Position numbers and translations under genes: made by a program. The notes beneath the pieces were generated by a model that saw only the letters and a list, made by a program, of their open reading frames with translations, searched no databases and had not been told where the DNA came from. Positions 42,793-54,500 of a stretch of DNA of 64,000 bases are shown here, piece by piece. Origin of the DNA: Mesocentrotus franciscanus (Eukaryota > Echinodermata > Echinoidea > Camarodonta > Strongylocentrotidae). Positions within the stretch are counted from its first letter, which is position 1, and every line of letters begins with the position of its first letter. The DNA lies in contig CP137682.1 of the NCBI GenBank assembly GCA_037976565.1, forward strand, positions 785,867 to 849,866, given 5' to 3'.

Positions 42793-43250
42793 GGGCCGGT
42801 ATTCAATTCAATACGTAAGTCAGAAATATGATTATTTTACTCAGTTTTAGGCTTAGATAAATATTTAGCCAACTTTGGTATTCAGTTGATGTTTCTGGGT
42901 ACATGTAAGCATTTTACCCTAAATTTAAGACATCTCCGTAGCAGACTTAAGCCAATTACTTTGGAAGCATTGATAGGAAGGCTTCTGGTTTTCATACGCT
43001 GTCGTCATAACCTGCGCACAATTATATTCGTGCGCATTTAATGCGATACATAAATTGCGCATAACTTTTGATTGACCATGTGATGTCACAATGCTATATC
43101 AGTATTAGTATTTAGGCGTAAAGTCTGCTTTGGAAAGTAATTGCTTAAATGTGATCTGAATACAAGTTAAGACATTTACTTAGCCAAGCCAAATGCTAAG
43201 TAAACGTTTTACTTTAAATATGTATCAAATAAGTATCAAATTGAATATCA
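42793..43250. mobile_element. MITE family C, copy 2
   Basis: gggccggtattcaattcaat start, as at 19477, and a diverged inverted right end (tcaaattgaatatca). Lies in the CEP104/TCF19 intergenic region. Confidence 0.7.
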
Positions 43251-45336
43251 GCTAATTTTGTAAACATTCTTGGTCTATGAGAAACTGCATGGGATTCTAT
43301 TATTGAACCATGTCTGACAGTAAGTCCATATAAACTGAATACCCTCAATTGGCGTCTCAAATACCTACTATTACTTAAAAATTATGATCCTCAAAAGGAT
43401 CTTATGAAGAGAAGTGTTAATACAGAGTTAATACAAATTCAACATGTTTGTAGCTAATAGCGAACACTCTTTTTAAACTTACATTTGGGCTGATATAGTG
43501 TACTTATGAAATGAAAATATTCAGTAAATCAACATTGCAATGTCTAAGTTATTCTCTTCGTATATCTGTGTAAATAATATATTTAGCGTAATGTAAATAC
43601 ATGTATTATTATATTGTGTGTCTGTAATTAGAAGTGTGTTTTCAATTATTGTAAGCATATGTATATTTATGTGTACAGTGTAGATGATAATTTATTAAGA
43701 TTAGATATGATCTTTAAAACGATGAACTGTTGTACAGATTCTTTCTTTTCTGTTTCTTGTGTTACACATTGGAAGAATTATATTTACTCTCAGAACAACA
43801 GGAAACATCTTTCCCACGGACGTGACGGACGTATGTGTTATACAAGAAGTCAGTAGTCACCATCACTTTTATTATAATTACTCAGGGATAGAACTGACAC
43901 CATCATCATTGCTGTTGTCTTTATATTATCATCATCTCCTTCCATTCTCACCTCCACCATACCATCATTTTCATCATCATTGGTATCTCCACCAATTTCA
44001 TCTTCAAACAATATACCGTCATTGTCAACATGCCAAAATTAAGAAATCTATTCGCAGTAATAAGTGTACCTTGGTAAAAGGAAACTTGTTTTCTGTTAAT
44101 TTGTACAAAAGGATTATAAAACACTAATTACATATTTAAGTACAGTGTATGTATACATTACAAGGCTGGAATTAAGTAAGAAATACCACATATCATTGCC
44201 CCCATTAATAATTGTTTCATGTTCCTAGCAATATTTTATTCTCCTAAAGGTAACGTACTAGTTTACATTTTCAAAATATAATGGAAGTGTGCATCTCTTT
44301 GAGTGCTTGAAATACATAAGAAGCTTCAAGCAAAAATCTCAGAAATATTTACCTTGTTCTTTGTTTTAAATTGTTATTGAGAAATTCTCTCAGGAAAAAA
44401 AAATTAGTGTTACCTATAATCCGTCAGTTTTTCTTGTTCTTCCTCACAATTGTGATTAATTTTGTATCGCGTTCAAAAACAAATTGGAAAATGTAGGTTA
44501 GCTTTAGAGCATTTTACACCTATTTGTACAAGGGTTTATTCTGCCCAAACACTTGGGTTATAATTCAAGTTCCAGAAGCTTAGATGTGACTAAATTTTAA
44601 TCACTATCTCATGGCCATGTCAACACAGGACAAAAGAATGTATGAACAGAGACTGTCTCAAACAACACTTGCACTTCAAGCCCTTGAACTGGTATACCCA
44701 CACATTGTGTGTCCGGACTGGTTGGTCATCCCGACAGTCGATTTCAAACAGTAATTTGAAGAAGTTTACATGCAATATTTCATAACTCTTTTTAAAGATT
44801 TATATCATAAAACACAAATACATGCATATTCATGTTTAAATCTGCAGTCAAAAGTCACGGCTTTATTTTGTTAAGCGTCCAGACACACAACCCCAATCAA
44901 AGATGTAGACCATCTCTTTGGTGTCAGAAGGCATTAAATCCTAGAATTTCGCACAGAGTTAATTCCCTTCTTGCTTCAAACAGAGGATTTTAAACCAGCA
45001 CACTCCTTTATCCTACATATCCTATCATTACACTAATCAGCTCTAGAAAAGTTTTTTAAACTGTCATTAATTACATGCCAAAATAACAACATTAATTAGG
45101 TGCGTAGTTAGTACTGGTACATAACAAAAAGAATTTGGTCCATACACAATATTCTTAGCAAGAGAAGGGCAAACAAATCTCATATGTTCATACCAAAGCA
45201 TCCATGTTTGCCATTTTAAACACAATGTTTAATATGTTTTGACTGATCAAACTCACAACAAATTTGTACATGAGGCATTTTTGTCATGATGGTCCAATGA
45301 ATTCAGTAAAAGTTCACAGGTATAGTCAAGGATCTT
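43251..45336. other. Intergenic region between convergent genes
   Basis: AT-rich. Contains a loose (CAT)n stretch at 43895-44010 and tttatt at about 44862, which could be the reverse-strand polyadenylation signal of the TCF19-like gene. No exon was recognised. Confidence 0.4.
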
Positions 45337-45425
45337 CTTAGATGTCCTGGGCTTGCATCCTCTACAGTTGAACTGATAATCCGCTAATTTAGCCTTGTCA
45401 TAACCACATCGTTTGCAGAGAGATG
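45337..45425 (-). pseudogene. Partial downstream copy of the TCF19-like last exon
   Basis: On the - strand it reads CKRCGYDKAKLADYQFNCRG then CKPRTSKK, clearly related to GCDYNEVKRADYQFNC-GCKPR in the last exon and only about 33 bases past its stop. A pyrimidine-rich tract precedes it, but no AG sits at the similarity border. It keeps a CxxC pair (CRGC) where the exon itself has CxC. Confidence 0.75.
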
Positions 45426-45456
45426 GGTAGGGGCAGAGACAGAGAGAGAAAGTCTT

Positions 45457-45585
45457 TCACTTCTTTATCTTTAATTTCCTTGGTTTGCATCCACAGTTGA
45501 ACTGATAATCTGCTCGTTTGACTTCGTTATAATCACATCCTGCACAGGTCACGTGGTACCAGTCATCACAGTCATCGCATTGAAC
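45457..45585 (-). CDS. TCF19: TCF19-like last exon, second half of PHD finger
   Basis: VQCDDCDDWYHVTCAGCDYN, then KRADYQFNCGCKPRKLKIKK and TGA. Acceptor tttccag. The final cysteine pair is CxC, where human TCF19 has CxxC (CPGC). Confidence 0.92.
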   Translation of the reverse strand, partial: VQCDDCDDWYHVTCAGCDYNEVKRADYQFNCGCKPRKLKIKK

Positions 45586-48500
45586 CTGGAAACAAAAGGA
45601 AAGGACAACACTTTATTAGATTCTGTGTTTAATAAGGCAAACATGTATGGTTTAATACCCTTCTGGATCCAACAGACGATGGGCAGTATTTTCTCCTGAT
45701 TCCTTCTGCTGACCCTTTCCGTGACAATGGGGGAAGGGGGGGATGGGCAAATCCCACTCAAACAAGTACATGTAGTGTCAATAAATTACCTCCAAAAGAC
45801 ATTTTGTAATGCCTAACATAACAATGAAAAAGCAAACAACCATAAAAGTCCATAGTTTGACTATTAACTATTATTGACTTTTTATGGGGGAAGGGGTGGG
45901 GGTAAACTTGGTGGAATAAAATACGATCAAATACAAAATTGCCTTCTGATAACATGAACAAATGCTATCATGACCAATCACCTTTCATTCTTATGTTATC
46001 ATATAAAAGAACTTCCAATTTCAAATGCCGTTGAGTGGTCTTTGCCTCAAAATTACTCCACATTCACAAAAATAAATAAATCCACATGATATAATGGCCC
46101 GAATTCACAAAGGAGGTTTAAATTTAACCCATGGTTTAAATCTTCATTTACGTAACCCATGGTCTTAAATTAGCCCAAAATAAGTGCGACACAGTCAGAG
46201 GTCCAATATTAGCACAAGCAAGGCAAGGTACGCTTAATTTGCGCTAATTTTTAACCATGGGTTATGTAAATTTAAACCTCCTTTGTGAATTTGGGCCAAT
46301 GAGTTTAGTCCAAGTTATATACCGTGACTGAATAATTCAATTCCTGTTCACTAGAAATAAAACATGATCTCTTCTTTGTTGTTCAAAGAGACACATCATC
46401 AAAACATCTCCTAAATATTGACATATATTTTATGTGCCCGGGAAAAGAGCACTTGGGTTAAAAGTGGTAAACGCATTTTGAATTTCTTTGACTAAATACA
46501 ATCATTAAAAAAATTCAAGTCAGTACATCATCTAATTTATCAACATCTCTGTATCATTTCTGTATGCTTACATCTTAAAACTAAGAACTGGGAAAAGAAA
46601 AGATGATATATGTTTTGGACCATTCTACCTGGCATACATCTATGCTTACCCATGTGACCGTGCTGTCTAAAGGTCTACAACATTTATGGGATGAGCAGGG
46701 CTGAGAGTTGAATTCTGTTAGTGGTACATCATCTTTCTGGAAGGATGCAGATCTCTTTTTGCGAGGACCCTGTGTGGATGATGCACTCTCTCCTCCTACA
46801 CAATCAAGAAGACATGTATGAAAGAAACTTGCAGTAGTTAGACAATGTGGAAGATATACAGTATTAATGGCATTCAACTTTCCACCATCGAAGGCAGTTT
46901 GTACTGCCAAAATGTTAATAAAGCATATATTTTTAGACAAAGGAACGCTTGTTCTTACTGAAATTAACAAGAGTTATTATACATTTTGAAGTTATCATGG
47001 AACATAGGAACAGTATTCATATCAAGATGAGCAGTTTTGTCAAGCTTGTCTCGTGTAATTCCTATTACAAGTTAATAAACTTAAAAACAATAAAGGTTTA
47101 GAAAACTTAGAAACTCTATTATACTTTGAACACTGAATAAATAAACCGCTATTAAAGCCCCTCTAAAGAGTTGGGAGCCCCACAAATTTGATGGCAAAAT
47201 TTCACTTAAATAGTATCATAATGTGAAAGAGGGTGTCATTTAACACACATTTCTGCAAGAATTTTCAAAACAAATGTGTTTGAAGTCGAATATTGATGAA
47301 AGAATACAAAATTTAGGTTTTCTGCATACAACAGAAAACCCAAATTATGTAGACTCTTATCAATATTTGTCTTCAAACACATTTTCAGGGGGGAGAATCT
47401 TTTAAGTGCAATTTTGCCATCAAATTTTTGGGGAATTTGGGGTTCCCAACACTTTAGAGGGGCTTTAAAATGGCACTGAGTAAAAAGTCAAATTCACACA
47501 TTTAGAGTAAGAAAAGGAAGCTTGGTCTTACCATTCCTTTAACAAAATCTCATCATCAGGATTATTATTACAATACTGTATATCATATTAATACAGTATC
47601 AATATTAATTGTTCTATTGTCCCAAATTTAACATAAGAGAATGAACTAGCAAGTAAAATCACGTTCTGTTAGAAGCCCGCGTCAATTATCACAAAGACAT
47701 CAACTCACAAAAAATGTCAGTGCCCCTGTTGTACTGAAACATATCTGTATACAAAAATATTTGCTTAATATAGTATACAGTTTTTATAATTACCTTTCTT
47801 CTTATCCGTGCTTTTAGGCTCAGACTTGGAGGATCCACTATTCTTAGGTGATTTTCCCTTGGATGATCCTGGTTTACTCTTAACAGAGTCTGAATCTGAG
47901 TTTTCAAAATCCCTCTTACATATCGCATCAACCTGCTGATGAAGGGACAAGTCTTCTTCACTTCCACTCTCTGAAAATGAATACGGATGAAAATATACAA
48001 ATCACACAGTTTATGCCTACATACTATACCAAGTTTTCCTCACACATGTTTAAATAGATATATGTATACCAGCATACAATAAACAAAGGGATATAGAGAG
48101 CTAGGCCTGTTGCATAAAACTTACCACTGATGGTAACTTTGCCATCAATATTGACTACCATGGTAACATAACTCAACTGCCAATCAAAATCACGGTTTCC
48201 AAGGAAGTTGCCATCAGTGGGTAAGCTTTATGCAATGGGGCCCTGATCTGAAGAGAAACCAAGGAGGTGTCAATTTGTCGATTGATCACAACTACAAAGT
48301 TAATAACTTTGTAATTCTTCATTACATTTTTATCAAATATTCAAGGATCTGTCTCGCACATTTCTTAATGAAAGCATTATGTGCAACATGCTATCATGTT
48401 ACAAACATTGTTGGTTGATGGCTTCCAAATGACACAGATTTAACAAGAATTGAGAGGCAGTGAGAAAGATAAATAGGATTAGATATGTACCTGATTCAAA

Positions 48501-51500
48501 NNNNNNNNNNNNNNNNNNNNNNNNNNNNNNNNNNNNNNNNNNNNNNNNNNNNNNNNNNNNNNNNNNNNNNNNNNNNNNNNNNNNNNNNNNNNNNNNNNNN
48601 NNNNNNNNNNNNNNNNNNNNNNNNNNNNNNNNNNNNNNNNNNNNNNNNNNNNNNNNNNNNNNNNNNNNNNNNNNNNNNNNNNNNNNNNNNNNNNNNNNNN
48701 NNNNNNNNNNNNNNNNNNNNNNNNNNNNNNNNNNNNNNNNNNNNNNNNNNNNNNNNNNNNNNNNNNNNNNNNNNNNNNNNNNNNNNNNNNNNNNNNNNNN
48801 NNNNNNNNNNNNNNNNNNNNNNNNNNNNNNNNNNNNNNNNNNNNNNNNNNNNNNNNNNNNNNNNNNNNNNNNNNNNNNNNNNNNNNNNNNNNNNNNNNNN
48901 NNNNNNNNNNNNNNNNNNNNNNNNNNNNNNNNNNNNNNNNNNNNNNNNNNNNNNNNNNNNNNNNNNNNNNNNNNNNNNNNNNNNNNNNNNNNNNNNNNNN
49001 AAATTCAAATTGAAATTCTTGAGTTGCTCCACTGCTAGATGACACTCCATGCTTAGCCTCCTCTCTAGACAAGGTCACAGGTTCATCTGTCTCCATCTTC
49101 TCAGAATCTCCTTGCCCTCTTCCTTGCCCCTTCCCTTCCCTCCCCTTCCACGTCCTAATCCCCTAGTACTACCCCTTCCCCGTCTTACACCCACAGTGCT
49201 ACCCCTTCCACGAGCTGATCCTCGTGGAGGGTCTACCACGCCTCGCTTTTGTTTTCCTCTCACGAATCTGAATCCATTAAGGGTTGGGTATTCTCTTCCC
49301 CATCTAGAGTCTTAGTTTGATTGTCTTGGTGGGAAGAGAAGGATTCAACACTACTGCGAGTCTTTCTTTTCTGAGCAGATGTGCTCACACTGCTCTCTGA
49401 TTCATCACCGTGCACATTGTTCTGAAGGAAAGGCGGTGGAATACTGGCAGCTCTGTTGGCAGATTGTGACGTCACTGAGTTGACATTGCTGTCCGGGGGA
49501 TAAAGGATCCGAGTTTTCTTGGACACTTTCGGGGAATCTTTCTTCTTTCCCTTTGTCGGGGTGTTCTCATCGCCCTCTGTGCAATCTTCTTCCACAGGTG
49601 CATATACCAGCTGTAGATATTAAGTAATGAATCAATATTAAACACACTCATGTCCTCAATAAATGAAATCAGTAATGCAGGGCTCAACACTTACTATTTT
49701 TTAAGGGGGTCCAGATTTAACTACCGGTACAGTCAAACCTGCTTCAGTGACCATCTGTCTATAAAGACCACATTTTTTGTTTCCCTTCAAAATGGTTTCT
49801 CATTGAAACCTGTACTAAAGGAACCTGTCTACAAAGATCACCTGTCTACAAAGACCACTTTTTGTGTTTCCCTTAGGCAGTCGCTATAGACAGGTTTGAC
49901 TGTCTTTACAATCTGTATGCATGAGCCCGATGTAAACACTTCAAAACCTTGGGGATCTGGACTTATATTTTGGGTGCCTATGTGTCGAGCCCTGAGTAAT
50001 GCAAACTTTGCAAGCGAAGACTTCTGCTACCAAGAAACAACTGTAACAAATACATATAGATATATATACATACATATATATATGTATTTTGATTTTCATC
50101 CAAGAACAGAATTTTATTGGCTACGGATTCATGCTTAGGAACTACATGTTTAACATTTCTGATCAGTAATATATTGAATTGTAAAGCGCTCTTGTATAGC
50201 GCTCATGTCTGGTACGTTGCCGCTCATGGTGCTCCATTATTATTACCCTCAGCTGGCTTTACCAGAAGAGAATTTGCGAACACTCCACTGTTAAAAAGAC
50301 ATCCTAGCTCACTCAAGGTGAATATAACTTCATTTTGTCTCTCATATGATATTGGCTGATTCCGCAACCCCGGACAATTAAAGCAACCACCCTCCCTAAC
50401 CTAAAAGTATCAAACCAGGGGAGTGTTCCACAAAGACTGAGATCGACTTAAGTTGGACTTGAACTATGGCAGGCCATTCATGCCACTGCTTGCTCTCACG
50501 ATCGGTCTCTCAATTATGATCTTCAGATAATATTTTTCCTTCAATAATCAAAATAGGTAAATTCTGTAGATTTGTGACCACGATTTGTACGTCCCTTCAC
50601 AAACCAATGCCAGAAATGGTAAGAGGAACTAGCAGCATGAACGGCCTGCCATTGTTCAAGTCCAACTTAAGTCGATCTTAGTCTTTGTGAAACACTCCCC
50701 TGGACAACTACTCAATGGAGAACAACCCCCTTGAACAACTACCCTCTGGACAACTATGAACAGTAAGAGGGAGGTAAACTTCTTTGGTGGGGTAATAATA
50801 ATTTGGGAGTTGTTGGGGTGCATGCTGTTAAGAAACAACATCATAGTTGACTTTGGTATCCGAGCTTATGATCGAAAACAAAGGAAAAAATTGTCTCACC
50901 ATGAATCTGAACTCTGAGTTCTGTTGTTCTGCATGGGTACCCTGTTTGACTTGGATTCCTCTAAGATGTCCCAGGGTCAGGGTGTCTCCTTCCTTCAGAG
51001 GTACTTTGGTCTGAGATGTGACCTAATGAAAGAGACGAAACCACAGAATCAATTCATTATATATTACACACAAAACAAGGCCATCAATAATCCTGTGAGA
51101 TCAGGACCTGGGGGGGGGGTGTTTCACAAAGATCCTAAGTTGGACTTATCTCCAAGTTGGACTTAACAATTATGGAAAGCTGTTAGCATCTATGAAAATA
51201 TTTTGTAAAAGTTATTTTAAAAGGCATAAAATGTTGATTCAAATCATTCATATTTTCTATTATCAAGGAGATTTCATGTTCTTGATGTGGAATTTATAAA
51301 AAGTCTAAAATACTTGAATTTTCGCTTTTGAATATATTTTATTTTAAGGCTACAAATGGCTCTCCATAATGTTTAAGTCCAACTAAGAGTTAAGTTTGAC
51401 TTAGGATCTTCGTGAAACACCCCCCAGGTCCTGATCTCATGGGATATGGAGACTGTGTCTTCTCATTTGTTCGTCTCCATTCCATTGCTTGCTTACGATA

Positions 51501-54500
51501 CTCGCTCCATTCCTCTCTTCATGACATTGACAGTCTATATAGTCTCTAGAAACACTTCAAACCGTGCCTCAAAACCTACCTAAGTCAGCATATACATGTA
51601 TGAGAATATTGATTTTATTGAAGGAGCCTGCACCTTTGAATGCTTTTTAAACAGAAATATGGCTTAATGTAAAAATGCTGTGAATCATCATCACCATCAA
51701 CATACATCATACGAAGCGATTGCTTGTGTTCATGGGCATCGAGTTAGTTTTCTTGCACCACATTGTGGTTTTTACCATCTGTAAATTCTGATGTAACCTT
51801 AAAGGGTTGGTCCTGTTTGACCGATGAAGAGAAAGACATCTACATGTACATGTATACAGTAAATCATTTTCATTTTGATCTCATGAAGGTATCAGCTGCA
51901 ACATTGATATCAAATACCTTTTTCACTTAAAGGGAGGAGGTGAGTTGGCTCAGTTAGTAAAGCCTCTGCCTGTCGAACCAAAGATCGTTGGTTCGAATCC
52001 AACCCAGGCGGATGACTGAAGCCTGCACGTTGTGTGTTAACGTGCCTCCCCTGTTTCATGGATGCAGGCTATGTTACAGTGGAAAACACTCCGTCCCTCG
52101 GATGGGACGTTAAATGGGGGGCCCTGTGTAGAGGAGTCTCTCCACCTTTGCACATTAAGAACCCACTGCACTATTTGTATGAGAGTACTAGGAGAAACCC
52201 CGGTGTATTGGTCCACCTGCACAATCCCAATCAAAATTGATGGAAAAGTTACCATCAATGGTAAGTTTTGTGCAACAGGACCCGGGAGGAGAGACCCGAG
52301 GCCGAGGGTTAAAGTGATTCAGTTCGTTTTTCGCCTCCCAGGCTCAGGTGATGTCAAATACATAATGATGATAATAATAATCAGTTTCCTTGTGCGGAAG
52401 GTCATAACTCACCGACATCAGACTTGGTGGAAATGCATATACCATTAATGAATCAAGAAATACCCCTTGTCTCTCAGAGAGTCTTCGCGTGATTGAAATG
52501 TAAGATGACTATGCCAATGGGGAATACATGTAGGTGGAAAAGGCAGAGCATTACATGTACATACGGCCTGTTGGTCATAAAACTGAAACACCCGAATGTA
52601 AATACCCAAATTTTGTCAAATTGCCCAAGAGAGCCCACTTCTATGCGTCTTTAACTGTGGGAGACCAATAATTAGCAATAACTTAAATTAGTTGTTACCA
52701 TTATCAGTCACCATTAACCATACCCCTAACTCTACGCTAAGTTTCAAATCAGAAACAAAAGATGGTGCTTGAAAGGTGACAGATCATATAACATAATGAA
52801 GAAGAAGGCTGAAGATACCTGTAGAGGGATGGAAAAAGAACGAAAGAGGGCTCCGGTGTGTGGCCCTGCCTTTGGCAGAACACCTGACAGGGGAGATCAC
52901 ACAAGCCGACGCAAGTCTTGCATGTTGCTTGGAAAATTTGAAGAAGAAAAAATGACCCCTAAAATGAATATTCATATAATATGCAATTGTTCAAATTGGC
53001 GGGGGACCATGTAAATTCAGGCATATCATGGGTTTATTTTTCTTTTGGATCCCTGTCGACCATCAAGCCTGCTTTAGTTGGAAGAAACATCCTCACAAAA
53101 ATATGCACTGTAACATTAAAATCTTATGAAAAGAAAAGAAAAACTGACAGGATCTTACCTTGACATCATTGACGAATGTTCCATTCAGACTCTTGTCTAA
53201 TACATAGAGTATTGGACTTTGGTTCTCATCCATCTCTAGGAGAATCTCAGCATGTTGGCGAGAGATCAGCCTGGTGTGTACAGAAGAATCTACGAAACAG
53301 TCCACATCTGATTCATTCCTCCCCATGGTGGTCCTGGGCTTGGTCAGCCTATTAGTAGAAAGGAGTCAATATCGGTATATTAAACTCTATTTTTATAGCA
53401 TGTTTTGTCCATAAAATTTAATGGGGAAGTCCACACTGTTAATTAGCTGGTTTTAATAAAAGCAGAAAAACAAGAGAAACCAATTAAGTTTGAGTAATTA
53501 ATATCCGATTCAAAATAGAAAAGTTATGGATTTTTGAAAGTGTCAACGGTTAAAATACAAATTGGCAGCTCTGTGACGTATCTTGCGAGGTTCTCTCCGA
53601 TTTGCTCTGTACAGAAAACCTCATAACTTTCATTTTCTTAGTTATTGATGATGGAATAGATTTGTTTCATGCAGAGGTAAGGTTGTATAAAAACATGTTT
53701 GCAATAAATATATCTAGGGTGCATGTATGATTGAATATATTCTATAGGAAAATAGAAATTTATGATTTCTTTTTAGTACAGAGCAAATGGGAGGGAGTAG
53801 GAGACCTCACAAGATACGTCGCAGAGTTGCCAATTTGTGTTTGATTGATCAAAACTTTTTTATTTTGAATCAGAATTTTGCTCAAACTTTCAATGACCTG
53901 TTCCTCTCATTATCTTGCTTCTTTTAAAACCAACTCAATATCAGGGTGGACTAGGTAACTTCCCCTTTAACAACATTACTCCTTCAATGGGTTTAACACT
54001 GTTGTAATCCGATTGGTTAAGGAGTAAACAGACTATTGGCCGTTTCTATGCATCAGAGACTCAGAGTTCACACACATCAGACTAGGTGGAATAAAGTGGT
54101 GTACAAATCTCACACAGAGCAAAACTTGTGTCCCACACGGCCACGGACCGCTCTTAACTTTAACTCTGTCTTTAACTACATGGTAAGTGCTGTAACACCA
54201 ACAGCAAAAGCAGGAGATCCTGGACGATAACATTTTAGTGTGAGCCTTTGTGGGCAGGCAGTATGTGCTATCAATTTCCCACTTCTTAAGTTTGTATTCA
54301 ATTTCAAACAAAATGTGTCACATGTGAAAAGTGTTCACATGAATTCAGCAGAGTTAATAGCGATAGGCCCTACAAGAAAATGCTTTTTTAGTTTTACCGA
54401 CACAAGGGATCAATTTAGTAAAGTGGCACAAGTATGATACTGGCGAGTTAGTCTAACCTGCTAACAAAATATAAAAATGGGTCTAGACCCTAAGGCCTAG

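Noticed and set aside
48460..49096. Four ORFs of 184-205 residues across the N run
   Set aside because: Almost all their length is N. Only the few residues right of the gap on the - strand may belong to the TCF19-like gene.
51943..52016. Possible functional tRNA gene
   Set aside because: A and B boxes are present, but the stem pairing is poor and a SINE body follows, so it is a SINE head.
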